Origin: Clostridium estertheticum
GTDB lineage: Bacteria; Bacillota; Clostridia; Clostridiales; Clostridiaceae
Direction of reading: 5' to 3'
Assembly (NCBI RefSeq): GCF_011065935.2
Contig: NZ_JAAMNH020000001.1
Coordinates: forward strand, 3,989,001-4,053,000
Length of the DNA: 64,000 nucleotides
Part shown: in pieces, positions 27,551 through 36,623 of the stretch
Layout of the letters: every line of letters starts with the position of its first letter
How positions within the stretch are numbered: position 1 is the first letter of the stretch
Notes under the pieces: model-generated
What the model was told of the DNA's origin: nothing
Database searches by the model: none
What the model saw: the letters and a program-made list of their open reading frames with translations, nothing else
Program-made: the position numbers and the translations under genes

Positions 27551-28534
27551 CTACCTTTTTACTACTACCTTAGAGTTTGATGTGTTAGCAGCACACTTTA
27601 AAAACATTAAAATACGTTCATGCTCATCCACTGTTTTCACTGCCTCATGTCTACCTTCATAAAATATGTGACCTTGTTGAGGTATAGTTTCAAACTTTAT
27701 AGTATTAACAGAGGTGCTCTTATGTCCATCTCCCCTTGTTTTATTTATAACTATTTTACCCAGATGTGTTTCATCTACTAATAATCTTCTTAGAGTAGTT
27801 ACTCCCCAATTCACACCTCTAGGAGACGGCACCCCTATCTTATTTAATTCAATTGCTATTTCTGTTAGTGTTTTTTTGTTAATGATAATACCATTAACAA
27901 TTTTTTTGTAGACTTTAAGCTTATCCGAGTTTACAACTAAGCTTCTAGGATTACATACATTTCCCCACTTTTGATACTCATATGGGTATGGTGGAATTCC
28001 ATTTGTCCAATAGCCTGCTTTTGCACCTGATTTTTTACCTTTAGATATTCTATCACTAAGTTGTATATGCACCATATGCATCATTCTTGTATAGAGTGAT
28101 TGAGTATAATCTAGAATACCCTCATCATTGTCATTTGTAAAATCCATTACTTTATTTAATATATATAAATCCGTATTAGAACTTACAAGTGTATGTTTTA
28201 TTATTGCTAATTCTGTAATTTGTCTACTAAGAATTGAAACATCTACAACTAATACTGCATCATACAAGTTTTGAGTAACATCATTCAATAATTTCTTAAT
28301 CTCAGGTCGTTTCTGAATTGTTGCGCCCGAAGCAATTTCCTTATAAATTGTAGACTTCCAACCGTTTTTCTTACATACTTCTAATAATATGTTTTGTTGT
28401 TTGAATAAACCCTTTTTACCTTCTCGTGCACTTGCCACACGTAAATAAATAGCTACATTGCTAATAATAGCTTCGCTCATACCTTCAACACCTTCATTGC
28501 TACTAACCAATACATTAACATTCTCTTTTAACAT
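27551..28534 (-). CDS. Degenerate serine recombinase paralogue, probably inactive
   Basis: A 327-aa protein clearly related to the intact recombinase (shared IYKEIASGATI, LYDAVLVVDV, SSNT, GYWTNGIPPYPYEYQKWG, LLVDETHLGKIVINKTRGDGHK). Differences suggest loss of activity. The nucleophile region reads IYLRVASARE instead of IYLRKSRAEE, so Ser is displaced by one position. The DRLGR motif reads VSILSRQ, losing the catalytic Asp-Arg pattern. The zinc ribbon and coiled coil are missing. The frame is nonetheless intact for 327 codons. I start at ATG 28534 after the TTGGAG site; the frame extends five codons to a TTG. It could be a DNA-binding regulator or simply a decaying copy. Confidence 0.8.
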   Translation of the reverse strand: MLKENVNVLVSSNEGVEGMSEAIISNVAIYLRVASAREGKKGLFKQQNILLEVCKKNGWKSTIYKEIASGATIQKRPEIKKLLNDVTQNLYDAVLVVDVSILSRQITELAIIKHTLVSSNTDLYILNKVMDFTNDNDEGILDYTQSLYTRMMHMVHIQLSDRISKGKKSGAKAGYWTNGIPPYPYEYQKWGNVCNPRSLVVNSDKLKVYKKIVNGIIINKKTLTEIAIELNKIGVPSPRGVNWGVTTLRRLLVDETHLGKIVINKTRGDGHKSTSVNTIKFETIPQQGHIFYEGRHEAVKTVDEHERILMFLKCAANTSNSKVVVKR

Positions 28535-28740
28535 GCATACCAACTCCAATAACCATATTTGAGGAATAACACCTCATACACATGTAATCTAATGTCGCTA
28601 TTCATGTCGCCAGTAATTCCCCCATTACCATCCTAATAAAAGAATATACCCCTTATTTAGTAAAACACCACCTTGAGTAATACAAACACCCTAAATCAAT
28701 CTTCAACACAATATCAGTAAGACCAAATCATAAAATCAAA

Positions 28741-28808
28741 AAAAAAGAACACCTTCTCAAAACAGTGATGATAATATAATCAACTGTTAATCTTAGGTGT
28801 GTTTTTAG
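28741..28808 (-). repeat. Recombinase-linked terminator hairpin, copy R2
   Basis: On minus, ACACACCT ... AGGTGTTCT encloses AACAGTTGATT...ATCATCACTGTTTT, followed by TTTTTTTTGATTTT. Same arrangement as R1 and R3, with the core ACAG...GAT...TATCATC.CTGTTTT best kept between R2 and R3. Confidence 0.7.
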
Positions 28809-28818
28809 GATTAAAACG

Positions 28819-28852
28819 AAACTAGCTGTGCTAAACTTAGCACAGCTAGTTT
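28819..28852 (-). terminator. 16-bp hairpin upstream of R2
   Basis: AAACTAGCTGTGCTAA pairs perfectly with TTAGCACAGCTAGTTT around a 2-nt loop. On minus it is followed by CGTTTTAATCC. Likely the terminator of a lost minus-strand gene. Confidence 0.6.
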
Positions 28853-29310
28853 CTAACGTATTTTATTTAAATTTCAAAACTGTCTTTATTCTTTTCCTGA
28901 ATATCTACATTTATTCTTTGTTCTGCTCTTGTTTTCTTTTGTTTAATCACAATTACATATATCTTGATTTTCAATGCGATTACTCTTACTTTTAGTTACG
29001 TTATAAATTCAAATAATGATATAACCAATGTTATTATTGTCGTGGGCATCTGTTTTAGCTTCTAAATTTTTTATATACGTCTATATCGCTAAATCCATGT
29101 TTAGCGAAGTAGAATTTTACTTACTATATTTAGCTTAGTTTAATCCGTTTTCAATATTGTATACATTTTCCATGTAATTGATCAATTTATTAAAGTAATT
29201 TTTTTCAAATTTAAAAACCTCATTTCCGTAAATATGACCCTTCCCCAATAAACTAGACACTCTAAACTCGTATTATCTCTTGTTTTCGTACAATAACTTA
29301 ATATTTGGTT

Positions 29311-30159
29311 TTAAGCTACTTTAGCTTTTCGAGTAGCTTTATTATAATAGTCTTCAGGTGTCACATATCCATTTGAGGCATGGATTCGCTGCCGATTATA
29401 AAACACTTCAACATATTCAAATACGGCTGCACGGGCTTCTTCACGAGTCCTAAAGTGTGTACCATAGAGCCATTCACATTTTAATTTGCCCCAGAAAGAT
29501 TCCATTGGTGCATTATCCCAACAGTTACCTTTTCGGGACATACTACATGTAAAACCATACTTTTTAATCAAATTTTGGTAGTCGTAAGAACAGTACTGTG
29601 AACCTCTATCCGAGTGTAAAATGACGTTTGAAGGCTTACCAGCACGTAGATATGCCGAATTCAATGCGTCAATAACTAATTCCTTTGTCATTCGTTCACT
29701 CATGGACAATCCAACAATTTTTTGTCCACATAAATCCAAGATTCCAGCGATATAAAGCCATCCTTCATCTGTCCACAGGTAGGTGATATCACTTACCATT
29801 TTTTCATTAGGTTTGTCCACAGAAAAGTCACGGTTGAGGATATTTTCTGCAACTGGAAGCTTATGGTTAGAATTTGTAGTGGCTATAAATTTCTTTGAAA
29901 CCTTTGATTTTATGCCATTTTCACTCATGATATGTTCCACTCTTTTATGATTAATAGGACATTTACTTTTGGTGTTTAATATTCGTGTAATTTTTGTTGA
30001 ACCGTAAACTTTATTGCTCTTTCCATGGATATCACTAATTTCCTTTAATAGAAGATTATTTGCTTTTGATCTCATGCTTTCTGGACGTTTCTCCCATGCA
30101 TAGTAGCTGCTCCTAGAAACGGATAGGACCATGCATAGCTTCGCTAGATGGTAGTTCAT
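29311..30159 (-). CDS. IS3-family transposase OrfB (DDE integrase core)
   Basis: A 282-aa catalytic domain. An HTH_21-like segment near the N-terminus (SRSSYYAWEKRP) is followed by the integrase core with the DDE residues in VSDITYLW (first D), ILHSDRGSQY (second D), and NAPMESFWGKLKCEW (E). The frame is open upstream of the ATG and joins orfA without a stop when ribosomes slip -1 at the A7G run, giving the expected OrfAB transposase. The ATG at 30159 is therefore probably not the main start. Confidence 0.93.
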   Translation of the reverse strand: MNYHLAKLCMVLSVSRSSYYAWEKRPESMRSKANNLLLKEISDIHGKSNKVYGSTKITRILNTKSKCPINHKRVEHIMSENGIKSKVSKKFIATTNSNHKLPVAENILNRDFSVDKPNEKMVSDITYLWTDEGWLYIAGILDLCGQKIVGLSMSERMTKELVIDALNSAYLRAGKPSNVILHSDRGSQYCSYDYQNLIKKYGFTCSMSRKGNCWDNAPMESFWGKLKCEWLYGTHFRTREEARAAVFEYVEVFYNRQRIHASNGYVTPEDYYNKATRKAKVA

Positions 30160-30188
30160 GCGATTAGCCTTGATAAATAGAAATCTCT

Positions 30189-30476
30189 TTATTTGAGGTT
30201 TCTCGCGAAGTAGGCTGCCGCTTTTTTTAATATATCATTCTCCTCTTTGAGGTCCCTATTTTCTTTTTCAAGCTTATGAAATTTTTCATCTTCTGGGCTT
30301 AAGTGTCCACTACCTATAAATGGAGCCTTAGGAGATTTTCTATACTTATTTACCCAGCCCTGCATTGTGGTTGGCTTAACCCCTAAATCAGCAGCTACTT
30401 TTGACATCGACTCTCCTGTTTTTTCTAATCTCTTTACTGCTTCCATTTTAAATTCAGCACTATAACTTTTATTCAT
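30189..30476 (-). CDS. IS3-family transposase OrfA (helix-turn-helix)
   Basis: A 95-aa DNA-binding protein: an HTH_Tnp_1-type domain (YSAEFKMEAVKRLEKTGESM, VAADLGVKPTTMQGWVNKYR) and a C-terminal leucine-zipper-like coil (KLEKENRDLKEENDILKKA). It recognises the IS ends and dimerises. Start ATG 30476 with AAGGGTGG upstream. The run AAAAAAAG at 30238-30231 lies in the last 12 codons and is the frameshift signal into orfB. Confidence 0.92.
   Translation of the reverse strand: MNKSYSAEFKMEAVKRLEKTGESMSKVAADLGVKPTTMQGWVNKYRKSPKAPFIGSGHLSPEDEKFHKLEKENRDLKEENDILKKAAAYFARNLK
30231..30240 (-). other. Programmed -1 frameshift site of the IS
   Basis: TTAAAAAAAG on minus. Slipping back one base from TTA AAA AAA GCG gives a frame that runs without a stop through AGC GGC AGC into orfB. 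Such A6-7G runs are the usual IS3-family signal. Confidence 0.85.
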
Positions 30477-30641
30477 CAAAAATCATCCACCCTTCATTTT
30501 TAGTATAGCACGAGTTCCTCGTGTCTAACAAAGGGGGTATGGGTCAATATGTTAACAGAAATGAGGCTTCATTTACAATAAAAATTTTCCGAATTTGATA
30601 CATTTTTTGAGTTGCTAACGAACCATCTAATTTCAACATTT

Positions 30642-30788
30642 TTAAGAAGCAGTAGCTAATTGCTGATGTGCCCCTTGCAAAACAACTACAGAATAATCAT
30701 ACATTTCAGTATTTTTCACTGAAGCCACAAGATTCTTATAGTCTTCTAGCTGTCTTTGTATTTTTAATAACTGCTCAAACGTGTCCAT
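30642..30788 (-). CDS. Small 48-aa protein downstream of the PLD gene
   Basis: Read directly: starts MDTFEQLLKIQRQLEDYKNL, ends VLQGAHQQLATAS. It looks like a single amphipathic helix plus tail. GGAGGAAGAATGAATAA precedes the ATG, and the site lies just after the stop of the PLD-like gene (30819), so it would be the third gene of that unit. I do not recognise it. It could be a genuine small subunit or the remains of a longer gene cut by the nearby IS. Confidence 0.5.
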   Translation of the reverse strand: MDTFEQLLKIQRQLEDYKNLVASVKNTEMYDYSVVVLQGAHQQLATAS

Positions 30789-30818
30789 TTATTCATTCTT
30801 CCTCCATTTCACTCAAAA

Positions 30819-33377
30819 TCAAAAATTCAAAAACGTAAGTTTCGTATCCCACACAGTACCATCTTTTCGTATTAAAGAAGAGATCCAGTTATGATATGCA
30901 ATACTAACTGAATGCTTTTTTTGCACAATTACATTCTTATTCTCTGGATTAGGTGCCCTTGAATCGATAATAATCGTAACCGAATCTACAGTAGAAATAT
31001 ATCTTTTATAGTTTCTGATTTCCCTTAGTACATTTGCATCTGGTTTTCCATGTTTCAGCATATCGGTGCTAGTTGCTGTGATGATCATGGTCTTTCCTTT
31101 TACTTCAATAACCGCATTTTCGTATACTGATCCTATGAATTTCACCAACAGCTCATAATTTTTATATCCATACAGATTTTCAATATAGACTACTAACGCA
31201 TGAATTTCACTTTTAGAAACAAGATTTTCGTCTCTATGCATGATCACGTCTAAATGCCTTTCATAAGAGGTTCTGATTCCATATTTATTTTCCATTGCCA
31301 TCAAGAGACCTCGGTTTATTGAATCGTAGTTTCTGCAAATATCAGAATCGTTCTCCTCATTTCTTACTGCATAGTTTTCCAACAAAATCTTATAGCACTG
31401 TATAAGAATTGCATTCTCGATTTTCTCAGTATCATCGCCTTTGATTTCTTTAGCGAGAAGCTTAATAAAAAACTCTGTTCTGGTCTTTGTAACATATGAC
31501 ATATCAAAGATATCTTCTACCTTATCTACATTGTTATACTTATCGAAGATATCAAGCACAACCATTACAAGGCTTATGTAATGCTCTGGCTCAATGATAT
31601 CAACATAGGCATCATTCATCATGCCCTTAATCTTACTCTTAACAAAACGTTCAAAGCTTTTCTCTGCAGACGTTGCCTTTCGTGGTGTAGCGGAAACCTT
31701 TCGTTTTGCCACTCCATCATGATACTTATTCTCATCATCCAGCTCTCTTGGAATGAACAACCCTGTATTTGCCTGCAAGAAACGTCTCATAAAAATATTC
31801 CTGATTCTTGAAACCGCATTATACTGCTTATAAGCCACTCTATATTCGTCAGGGATTTGGACATCTACAATAAAATCCTCAGACTCGGCATCATCGCCTT
31901 CCTGCTCTCGCTTGATTTGATTGTAATAAGCAAGTTTCTTCTTATGTTCTTGAAACTCAGGCAGACAAGTTAGTTCCGCCTTTAATAAGTTACAACGATC
32001 CTCAATATATTTATCTCCATCAGAGTCTATATCAAAATCATCTAGCAACTTTTTGTCTGATTGCTTCACACGATTGCTTTCAAGAGCTGCTACACTATAT
32101 GTCCAACATCGCAATATTTCTTTTTTGCCATCATAATGTAATGCAATTTCAAATACATCTGAAAGAGTTGACCTGCATTCCTCTGGAACATAAACAATTA
32201 GTTCCTGTTTAGAAATATCGAACTTAAGCTCCTGTTCACCAATAAACACCCGTAAATCTGTTTTAGTTGAAGAATAACTTAAATGAAGTTCAAGTCCTTC
32301 TTTGTCCTCTCCATACTTATAGATATAATTAACAGACTCCTGCTTCTCAAATGTCATGATATTGCTCACAAGCTTTTTTCCTTCCTGCAATTCCATATTT
32401 TCAAAGAAATAGTCAAAATCCTGCACATCGCCTACTTCAAAATAATCACATTCAATATTTCCGCCTTCTTCAAAAGATTTGATAAGTGCAGACTGGGTAC
32501 AATTAGCACTTCCATAGAGGATATATGCTTTTTCCTTGGTTTTAAACAGAAAAATCTTACCATGATAAAAGTTGCTACTACTACCAGAAGAATTATCCTT
32601 AAAGCCATTAAAAGTGTCTATGTGAGTTGCTATGCTATGTTTGTCATTGTAATCAATTGGAAATGTGCTTTTCTCATTCTGAATATATAAATGAATATCA
32701 GCTTCGGGATAAGTTGTTTTCAATTCATGCAAAGCTGCCAATTCATTATCATAATATGGTACAGCAACACTTATATTCTCAACCTCACCAACAATTACTT
32801 CCTGCACCTGAGCCAGAATGGATTTCTGCATATTTTGTAGTAAAGATAATTGTCCGTTTTTCTCATCCTTATGGTAATAAATCAGGTCCTTTGTTTCCTT
32901 CAAAATATCATTGTCAAGCTGATAAGACACCTCATTTATTTCGTGAAAGAAATCAATTGCAGCCACAATAACATCCAAGTATTCCGGATGCTCTGGTGTA
33001 TAATCTATAAAATTAAAAATCTCATTGTTAGTTGCATATCCAGATGTTTTAATATTGGCACTTCCTACAAACAGTCTGGCCTTCTTCTCACCCAAAAGCA
33101 GAATCACCTTAGGATGAAATGAACCAGGCATTTGTACAGGATTCACCATGTACTTGCGTCCAATGTGGCTGGTATCAACCTCCTGTAAAGCCTTTGCTAA
33201 TTCCTTTGAATCCACAAAAAGCGACACCTTTTTAACATTATTAACATACAGACGATTTAATATTGCTCTCTCAAAAAAACTGATTTCAAAATTGAATGTT
33301 GTCATCAAAGCAATATCATAACCAGAACATTTTGCAAGCTCGTCTAATATGCTATATTTTTTCTCTTTCTCCGTCAT
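30819..33377 (-). CDS. Phospholipase D-like protein with two HKD motifs
   Basis: An 852-aa cytoplasmic protein of the PLD superfamily. Two HxKx4DG-like motifs are present in the form usual for PLD-type nucleases: FHPKVILLLGEKKARLFVGSANIKTSG (about 95-120) and NFYHGKIFLFKTKEKAYILYGSANCTQSA (about 262-290). The ~500 residues after them are helical and unrecognised, with acidic stretches around 450-480. AGGAGG lies upstream of the ATG. The preceding gene (33389-34840) ends 11 bp upstream, so the two form an operon. Its base composition is visibly richer in G+C than its neighbours. PLD-family proteins in defence islands often act as nucleases; that is the best guess here. Confidence 0.82.
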   Translation of the reverse strand: MTEKEKKYSILDELAKCSGYDIALMTTFNFEISFFERAILNRLYVNNVKKVSLFVDSKELAKALQEVDTSHIGRKYMVNPVQMPGSFHPKVILLLGEKKARLFVGSANIKTSGYATNNEIFNFIDYTPEHPEYLDVIVAAIDFFHEINEVSYQLDNDILKETKDLIYYHKDEKNGQLSLLQNMQKSILAQVQEVIVGEVENISVAVPYYDNELAALHELKTTYPEADIHLYIQNEKSTFPIDYNDKHSIATHIDTFNGFKDNSSGSSSNFYHGKIFLFKTKEKAYILYGSANCTQSALIKSFEEGGNIECDYFEVGDVQDFDYFFENMELQEGKKLVSNIMTFEKQESVNYIYKYGEDKEGLELHLSYSSTKTDLRVFIGEQELKFDISKQELIVYVPEECRSTLSDVFEIALHYDGKKEILRCWTYSVAALESNRVKQSDKKLLDDFDIDSDGDKYIEDRCNLLKAELTCLPEFQEHKKKLAYYNQIKREQEGDDAESEDFIVDVQIPDEYRVAYKQYNAVSRIRNIFMRRFLQANTGLFIPRELDDENKYHDGVAKRKVSATPRKATSAEKSFERFVKSKIKGMMNDAYVDIIEPEHYISLVMVVLDIFDKYNNVDKVEDIFDMSYVTKTRTEFFIKLLAKEIKGDDTEKIENAILIQCYKILLENYAVRNEENDSDICRNYDSINRGLLMAMENKYGIRTSYERHLDVIMHRDENLVSKSEIHALVVYIENLYGYKNYELLVKFIGSVYENAVIEVKGKTMIITATSTDMLKHGKPDANVLREIRNYKRYISTVDSVTIIIDSRAPNPENKNVIVQKKHSVSIAYHNWISSLIRKDGTVWDTKLTFLNF

Positions 33378-33388
33378 CGCAATACCTC

Positions 33389-34840
33389 CTATAGCATATC
33401 CAGATCTTTCATAACCTGCATGAGCTGGATCATTCTTATTCCCTGAAAGTCCATCCCGAAATCATGTTTCTTTATATACAAGCCATCTATAATCTCATAA
33501 TAGAAACCGTCTCTATTCTGTAGAATCTTTTCAAATGCTGTAATATAATGCTGCTTTACCAGCCACTGTTGCATCACAAACAGGATAAATTCCTTGATAC
33601 TCTTATTCTTGAATTCATCCACAATATCAAATACCTCGTCCATGGAAATAGACTGGTTATCAACTCCATATGAAAAAAATGCTTTCTCATCTCCGAGGTC
33701 TGTTCTAATCCGAAATCGATTATATACAGATAAGATTATCTTTATTCCATTCTCAACACTTGAGGTAGAATTCTTTCCTCTTGCTGCATCGCTAATCATT
33801 GTCTCACGTTGTTCAAAGTCGTAAATACATTCTAAAATCACATCAGAAATCCTCTGTTCCAAATCCCACGAAAAATCAGAATACGATAATACATCTTCGA
33901 ACCATATTTTCATTGTTATAGGCCTGGTAAGCTGTTCCAGCATATACTTCCATATCATTTCCAATCCGCTGGTAAAATACTGCCTGCCTACTACAATCTC
34001 CCACTCATTTATAATTGTTACCAACCCTGGAGAAATTACAACACTTTCATCTGCTGGTGTAATGTGGTCATAAAACAATACTCTACAGTCATCACGATTA
34101 AGAGATGTAATACCATAATTGTCATACAAGTATTTTATATACGCTGCACAATCTGTTAGTTTAGAATTTCTCTTTGTTTCAAAAAGTCCATGACGAAGCA
34201 AAGCTTTGCTTTCATCAAAGCCTTTCAAACTAATATTTATAACTTTTCCATATTCGAGCAGAACATCCTTTGGAACATCAGAATCATTTCTACGATAACT
34301 CTTATAATACTCGGTGTCCTTTATTACATTTTCAAAGGTGAGAGCCATTTGCTCTCCTTCCTTTGTAAGCTTTGGAAATTTATAGGTCTTATCAGACCCT
34401 GGATCAAAATCAATAACAAATAACATAGAAAAGCATCCGGCATTATAATACTGCATTCCACCAAATCTGGTCTTGAAATATGCAGGATTAAACGGATATG
34501 GTCCGTTCGGATTATCAAGAATATCCTGCTCTGTTTGTTGCTTACCAACAAGATTAGTCTGATCAGAATTAGGAATTAACATCGTTGCAAGCACAAAGAA
34601 ATAGTCTTGTCTTTTTAAATATGTATCAAAAGCAGCATAGGATCTTTCTTCTATGCCGGAATACTTATAAAAATCATAGTAAATCCAAACTATAAAAGGC
34701 CAATAAAATGCTCTTGGAGTAACTGTATTGACAACAGGACATATTTCTCCTGAAATGGAAGTAGCAACACCCTCAATTCCAAGGCTATCTCTAGTTGTAA
34801 AATTTCTCGATATATTATTAAGTCTTGGCCCTTTCGGCAT
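33389..34840 (-). CDS. Unrecognised partner of the PLD-like protein
   Basis: A 483-aa soluble protein of unknown family. The N-terminus has RDSLGIEGVATSISGEI, then PVVNTVTPRAFYWPFIVWIYY; this order (LG..., then P...NT-T-RA-Y) recalls from memory the start of DUF6361-type proteins that sit next to PLD and helicase genes in defence islands, but the match is loose. The rest is mixed, with aromatic-rich segments (GGMQYYNAGCFSMLFVIDF at ~130-150). No catalytic motif is evident. ATG 34840 with GAGGAAG upstream is preferred over GTG 34849. First gene of the two- or three-gene PLD unit, sharing its higher G+C (about 38-40% in hand-counted lines against under 30% around it). Confidence 0.55.
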   Translation of the reverse strand: MPKGPRLNNISRNFTTRDSLGIEGVATSISGEICPVVNTVTPRAFYWPFIVWIYYDFYKYSGIEERSYAAFDTYLKRQDYFFVLATMLIPNSDQTNLVGKQQTEQDILDNPNGPYPFNPAYFKTRFGGMQYYNAGCFSMLFVIDFDPGSDKTYKFPKLTKEGEQMALTFENVIKDTEYYKSYRRNDSDVPKDVLLEYGKVINISLKGFDESKALLRHGLFETKRNSKLTDCAAYIKYLYDNYGITSLNRDDCRVLFYDHITPADESVVISPGLVTIINEWEIVVGRQYFTSGLEMIWKYMLEQLTRPITMKIWFEDVLSYSDFSWDLEQRISDVILECIYDFEQRETMISDAARGKNSTSSVENGIKIILSVYNRFRIRTDLGDEKAFFSYGVDNQSISMDEVFDIVDEFKNKSIKEFILFVMQQWLVKQHYITAFEKILQNRDGFYYEIIDGLYIKKHDFGMDFQGIRMIQLMQVMKDLDML

Positions 34841-35282
34841 GCTGCTCACTTCCTCGTCTTATTCGTTATTCTCTAAAATACATACCCAATCTTATTAACA
34901 CCTATCACCCTACGTTTCAGCATGATAATATAGATTGTTCCATAATCAGCTCTGTCAACGTTATGTGTCACATTGATTCTCTTCAATTCAATGAGAGCCA
35001 CTTTTATGCTTGAATAGATATCTTATCAATCCCCAACTCTGTAAAAACTTCATTCGGAAATTCATAGCTTTTGCTAATCTGAATAGTTCTCTTTATTGCA
35101 TAGGCTCATTACTTCATTTATCTTAGCTACTATTCTCAACTGTTCCATATATGGTGGCAGTCAGAAATCTAGCCTTTACTCCAATTATACATTCTTTTAT
35201 AAACACTTACCATAAATTTCATTACTGTATTTAAAAATTAAACTTATTTACTTAAAGTTCCTTTTTGACTTATATTCTCCAT
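34841..35282. other. Spacer upstream of the PLD unit
   Basis: About 440 bp that should carry the promoter of the PLD operon. I see no reading frame or strong hairpin. Base composition returns to AT-rich towards 35.2 kb. Confidence 0.4.
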
Positions 35283-35798
35283 TTAACCATTTCTTGTGCT
35301 AACTTTTTTACCTCTAAACATGCTTAGCTTAATTTTTGCTTGCATTATTCTAAAAAAAACAATTTTATTTCTAACGCTGATAGCCTCTTTTTCATTATCA
35401 AAATCCATTACGTTAGTTCTAATACATAAATATGTATTAGAACCAACAAATGTATTTTTTATTATTTAATAACTCCAATCTCCCCTGCTAACCCGTTCAG
35501 CATCTAATACTAATACACCATCATATAAGCCTTTCTTAGCATCCCTTAGTAATCTCTGAATTTCAGGTAGTTTACCCATTGTTGAACCTGAAGCAATAAT
35601 GTCTTTATAGATTGTAGCATTCCAACCGTTTCCATTGCATACTTCTAGTAAGAAGTTTAGATTTTCAAGTAACCCTTTTTCATCTATTTCTGCACTTGCC
35701 ACTCGTAGATAAAAGGCTATATTAGTAAAAATAGTTTTGTCCATATTTTCAACCCCTTCATTACTACTAACCAATACTTTAACATTTTCTTTTAACAT
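35283..35798 (-). pseudogene. Serine recombinase pseudogene (third paralogue)
   Basis: The first 110 codons (MLKENVKVLVSSNEGVE..., FYLRVAS, IYKDIIASGSTMGKLPEIQRLL, LYDGVLVLDAERVSRG) match the other paralogues. An in-frame TAA (35466-35468) interrupts, and the same frame continues (IIKNTFVGSNTYLCIRTNVMDFDNEKE ... FFRIMQAKIKLSMFRGKK) in line with the intact recombinase's catalytic domain up to TAA 35283. As in the 27551 copy, the nucleophile region reads YLRVAS. The recombinase domain is absent. A dead remnant. Confidence 0.85.
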
Positions 35799-35999
35799 GT
35801 ATACCAACTCCAATAACCATATTTGAGGTTTAAAACCTCATGTATGTATACCTGAGGATGCATATTCATGTCCCAAATAAAGACCCCGTAGCACCAAAAT
35901 GAAAATTAAACACCCCTTATATATCAAAACACCACCTCGAGGAGTACAAACACCATAGACTAAATTCTCAATACCATATTATTAATTATAAACACCATA

Positions 36000-36075
36000 G
36001 AAACAGAAAAATGTACCCTAATAAAACAGCGATGATAAAACATCCTACTGTAAAAAGTTAGGTGCATTTTATATA
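36000..36075 (-). repeat. Recombinase-linked terminator hairpin, copy R3
   Basis: On minus, TGCACCTAA ... TTAGGGTACA encloses ACAGTAGGATGTTTTATCATCGCTGTTTT, with TTTTTCTGTTTC after it. It lies about 200 bp upstream of the recombinase pseudogene, the same place R2 has relative to the 27551 paralogue. Interval 36076-36546 beyond it holds only AT-rich DNA similar in part to 28855-28990. Confidence 0.7.
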
Positions 36076-36546
36076 TTAAAATGTCTTTTAAACCAATTGA
36101 AGCTTAATGGCTACTAATTTTTTGCTAATGTATTTTATCCATTTTTCTTTATATATGTTCCTTTGTATTTATTTCTTAATTACAATTACATTTATTTGTC
36201 TTAAAATTCTTATGTTGATGAAATTAATTCATGGTAAGAGTAGTATTTGAATATATACTATTTTCATTTTTGCTTGAATTAAGCGAACTGCTTGGAATTA
36301 CATCTTGTAACCAATGCCAGTAAATAATCTCTGTTCTTCAACTCCTTATATACTTGTAATCGAGATTACTTAATTTTAAGTGTACTTATAAATAAATTTT
36401 TAATGTACCTGCTTATCTAAGAATTTACCTACTATTGTATTTTGAAAAATTATTGCTAAACATTATAGCTTCCTAACTTTGAAATAAAATGTGGGTAAAT
36501 AGAAGTTATGTACCTGTAATATTTTTAATAAAAAAATCAAAATAGA

Positions 36547-36574
36547 AAACAAGTCTAAGCTAGTAGACTTGTTT
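36547..36574 (-). terminator. Terminator of the 36624-36962 gene
   Basis: AAACAAGTCTA pairs with TAGACTTGTTT around a 6-nt loop, followed on minus by TCTATTTTGATTTTTTT. Confidence 0.88.
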
Positions 36575-36623
36575 GAATTTTAAGTATAATTTGTACTGTT
36601 GTTTTATATGTCTTTAATTAAAA

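Larger units (their letters stand above)
28550..29234. other. Spacer with decayed recombinase-associated sequence
   Basis: About 685 bp between the degenerate recombinase and the IS element. It holds the R2 hairpin, a 16-bp hairpin, and on minus a short open stretch (about 28864-28965) ending KNKDSFEI before a stop, which may be the C-terminal relic of another gene. Bases around 28855-28990 resemble those around 36112-36240, so the two spacers look duplicated. Another short minus-strand frame next to the IS (about 29130-29234) may be a remnant cut by the insertion. Confidence 0.45.
29235..30546 (-). mobile_element. Complete IS3-family insertion sequence (1312 bp)
   Basis: The left end begins TGACCCTTCCCC (29235) and the right end, read inward on minus, begins TGACCCATACCCCC (30546). 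TAGACAC and AACTCG continue the inverted repeat on both sides, roughly 35 bp with gaps. The flanks are ATA on both sides (29232-29234 and 30547-30549), a 3-bp target duplication. Inside are orfA and orfB linked by a -1 frameshift site. Both genes and ends are intact, so the copy may be active. It interrupts the spacer between the recombinase remnants and the PLD unit. Confidence 0.92.
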
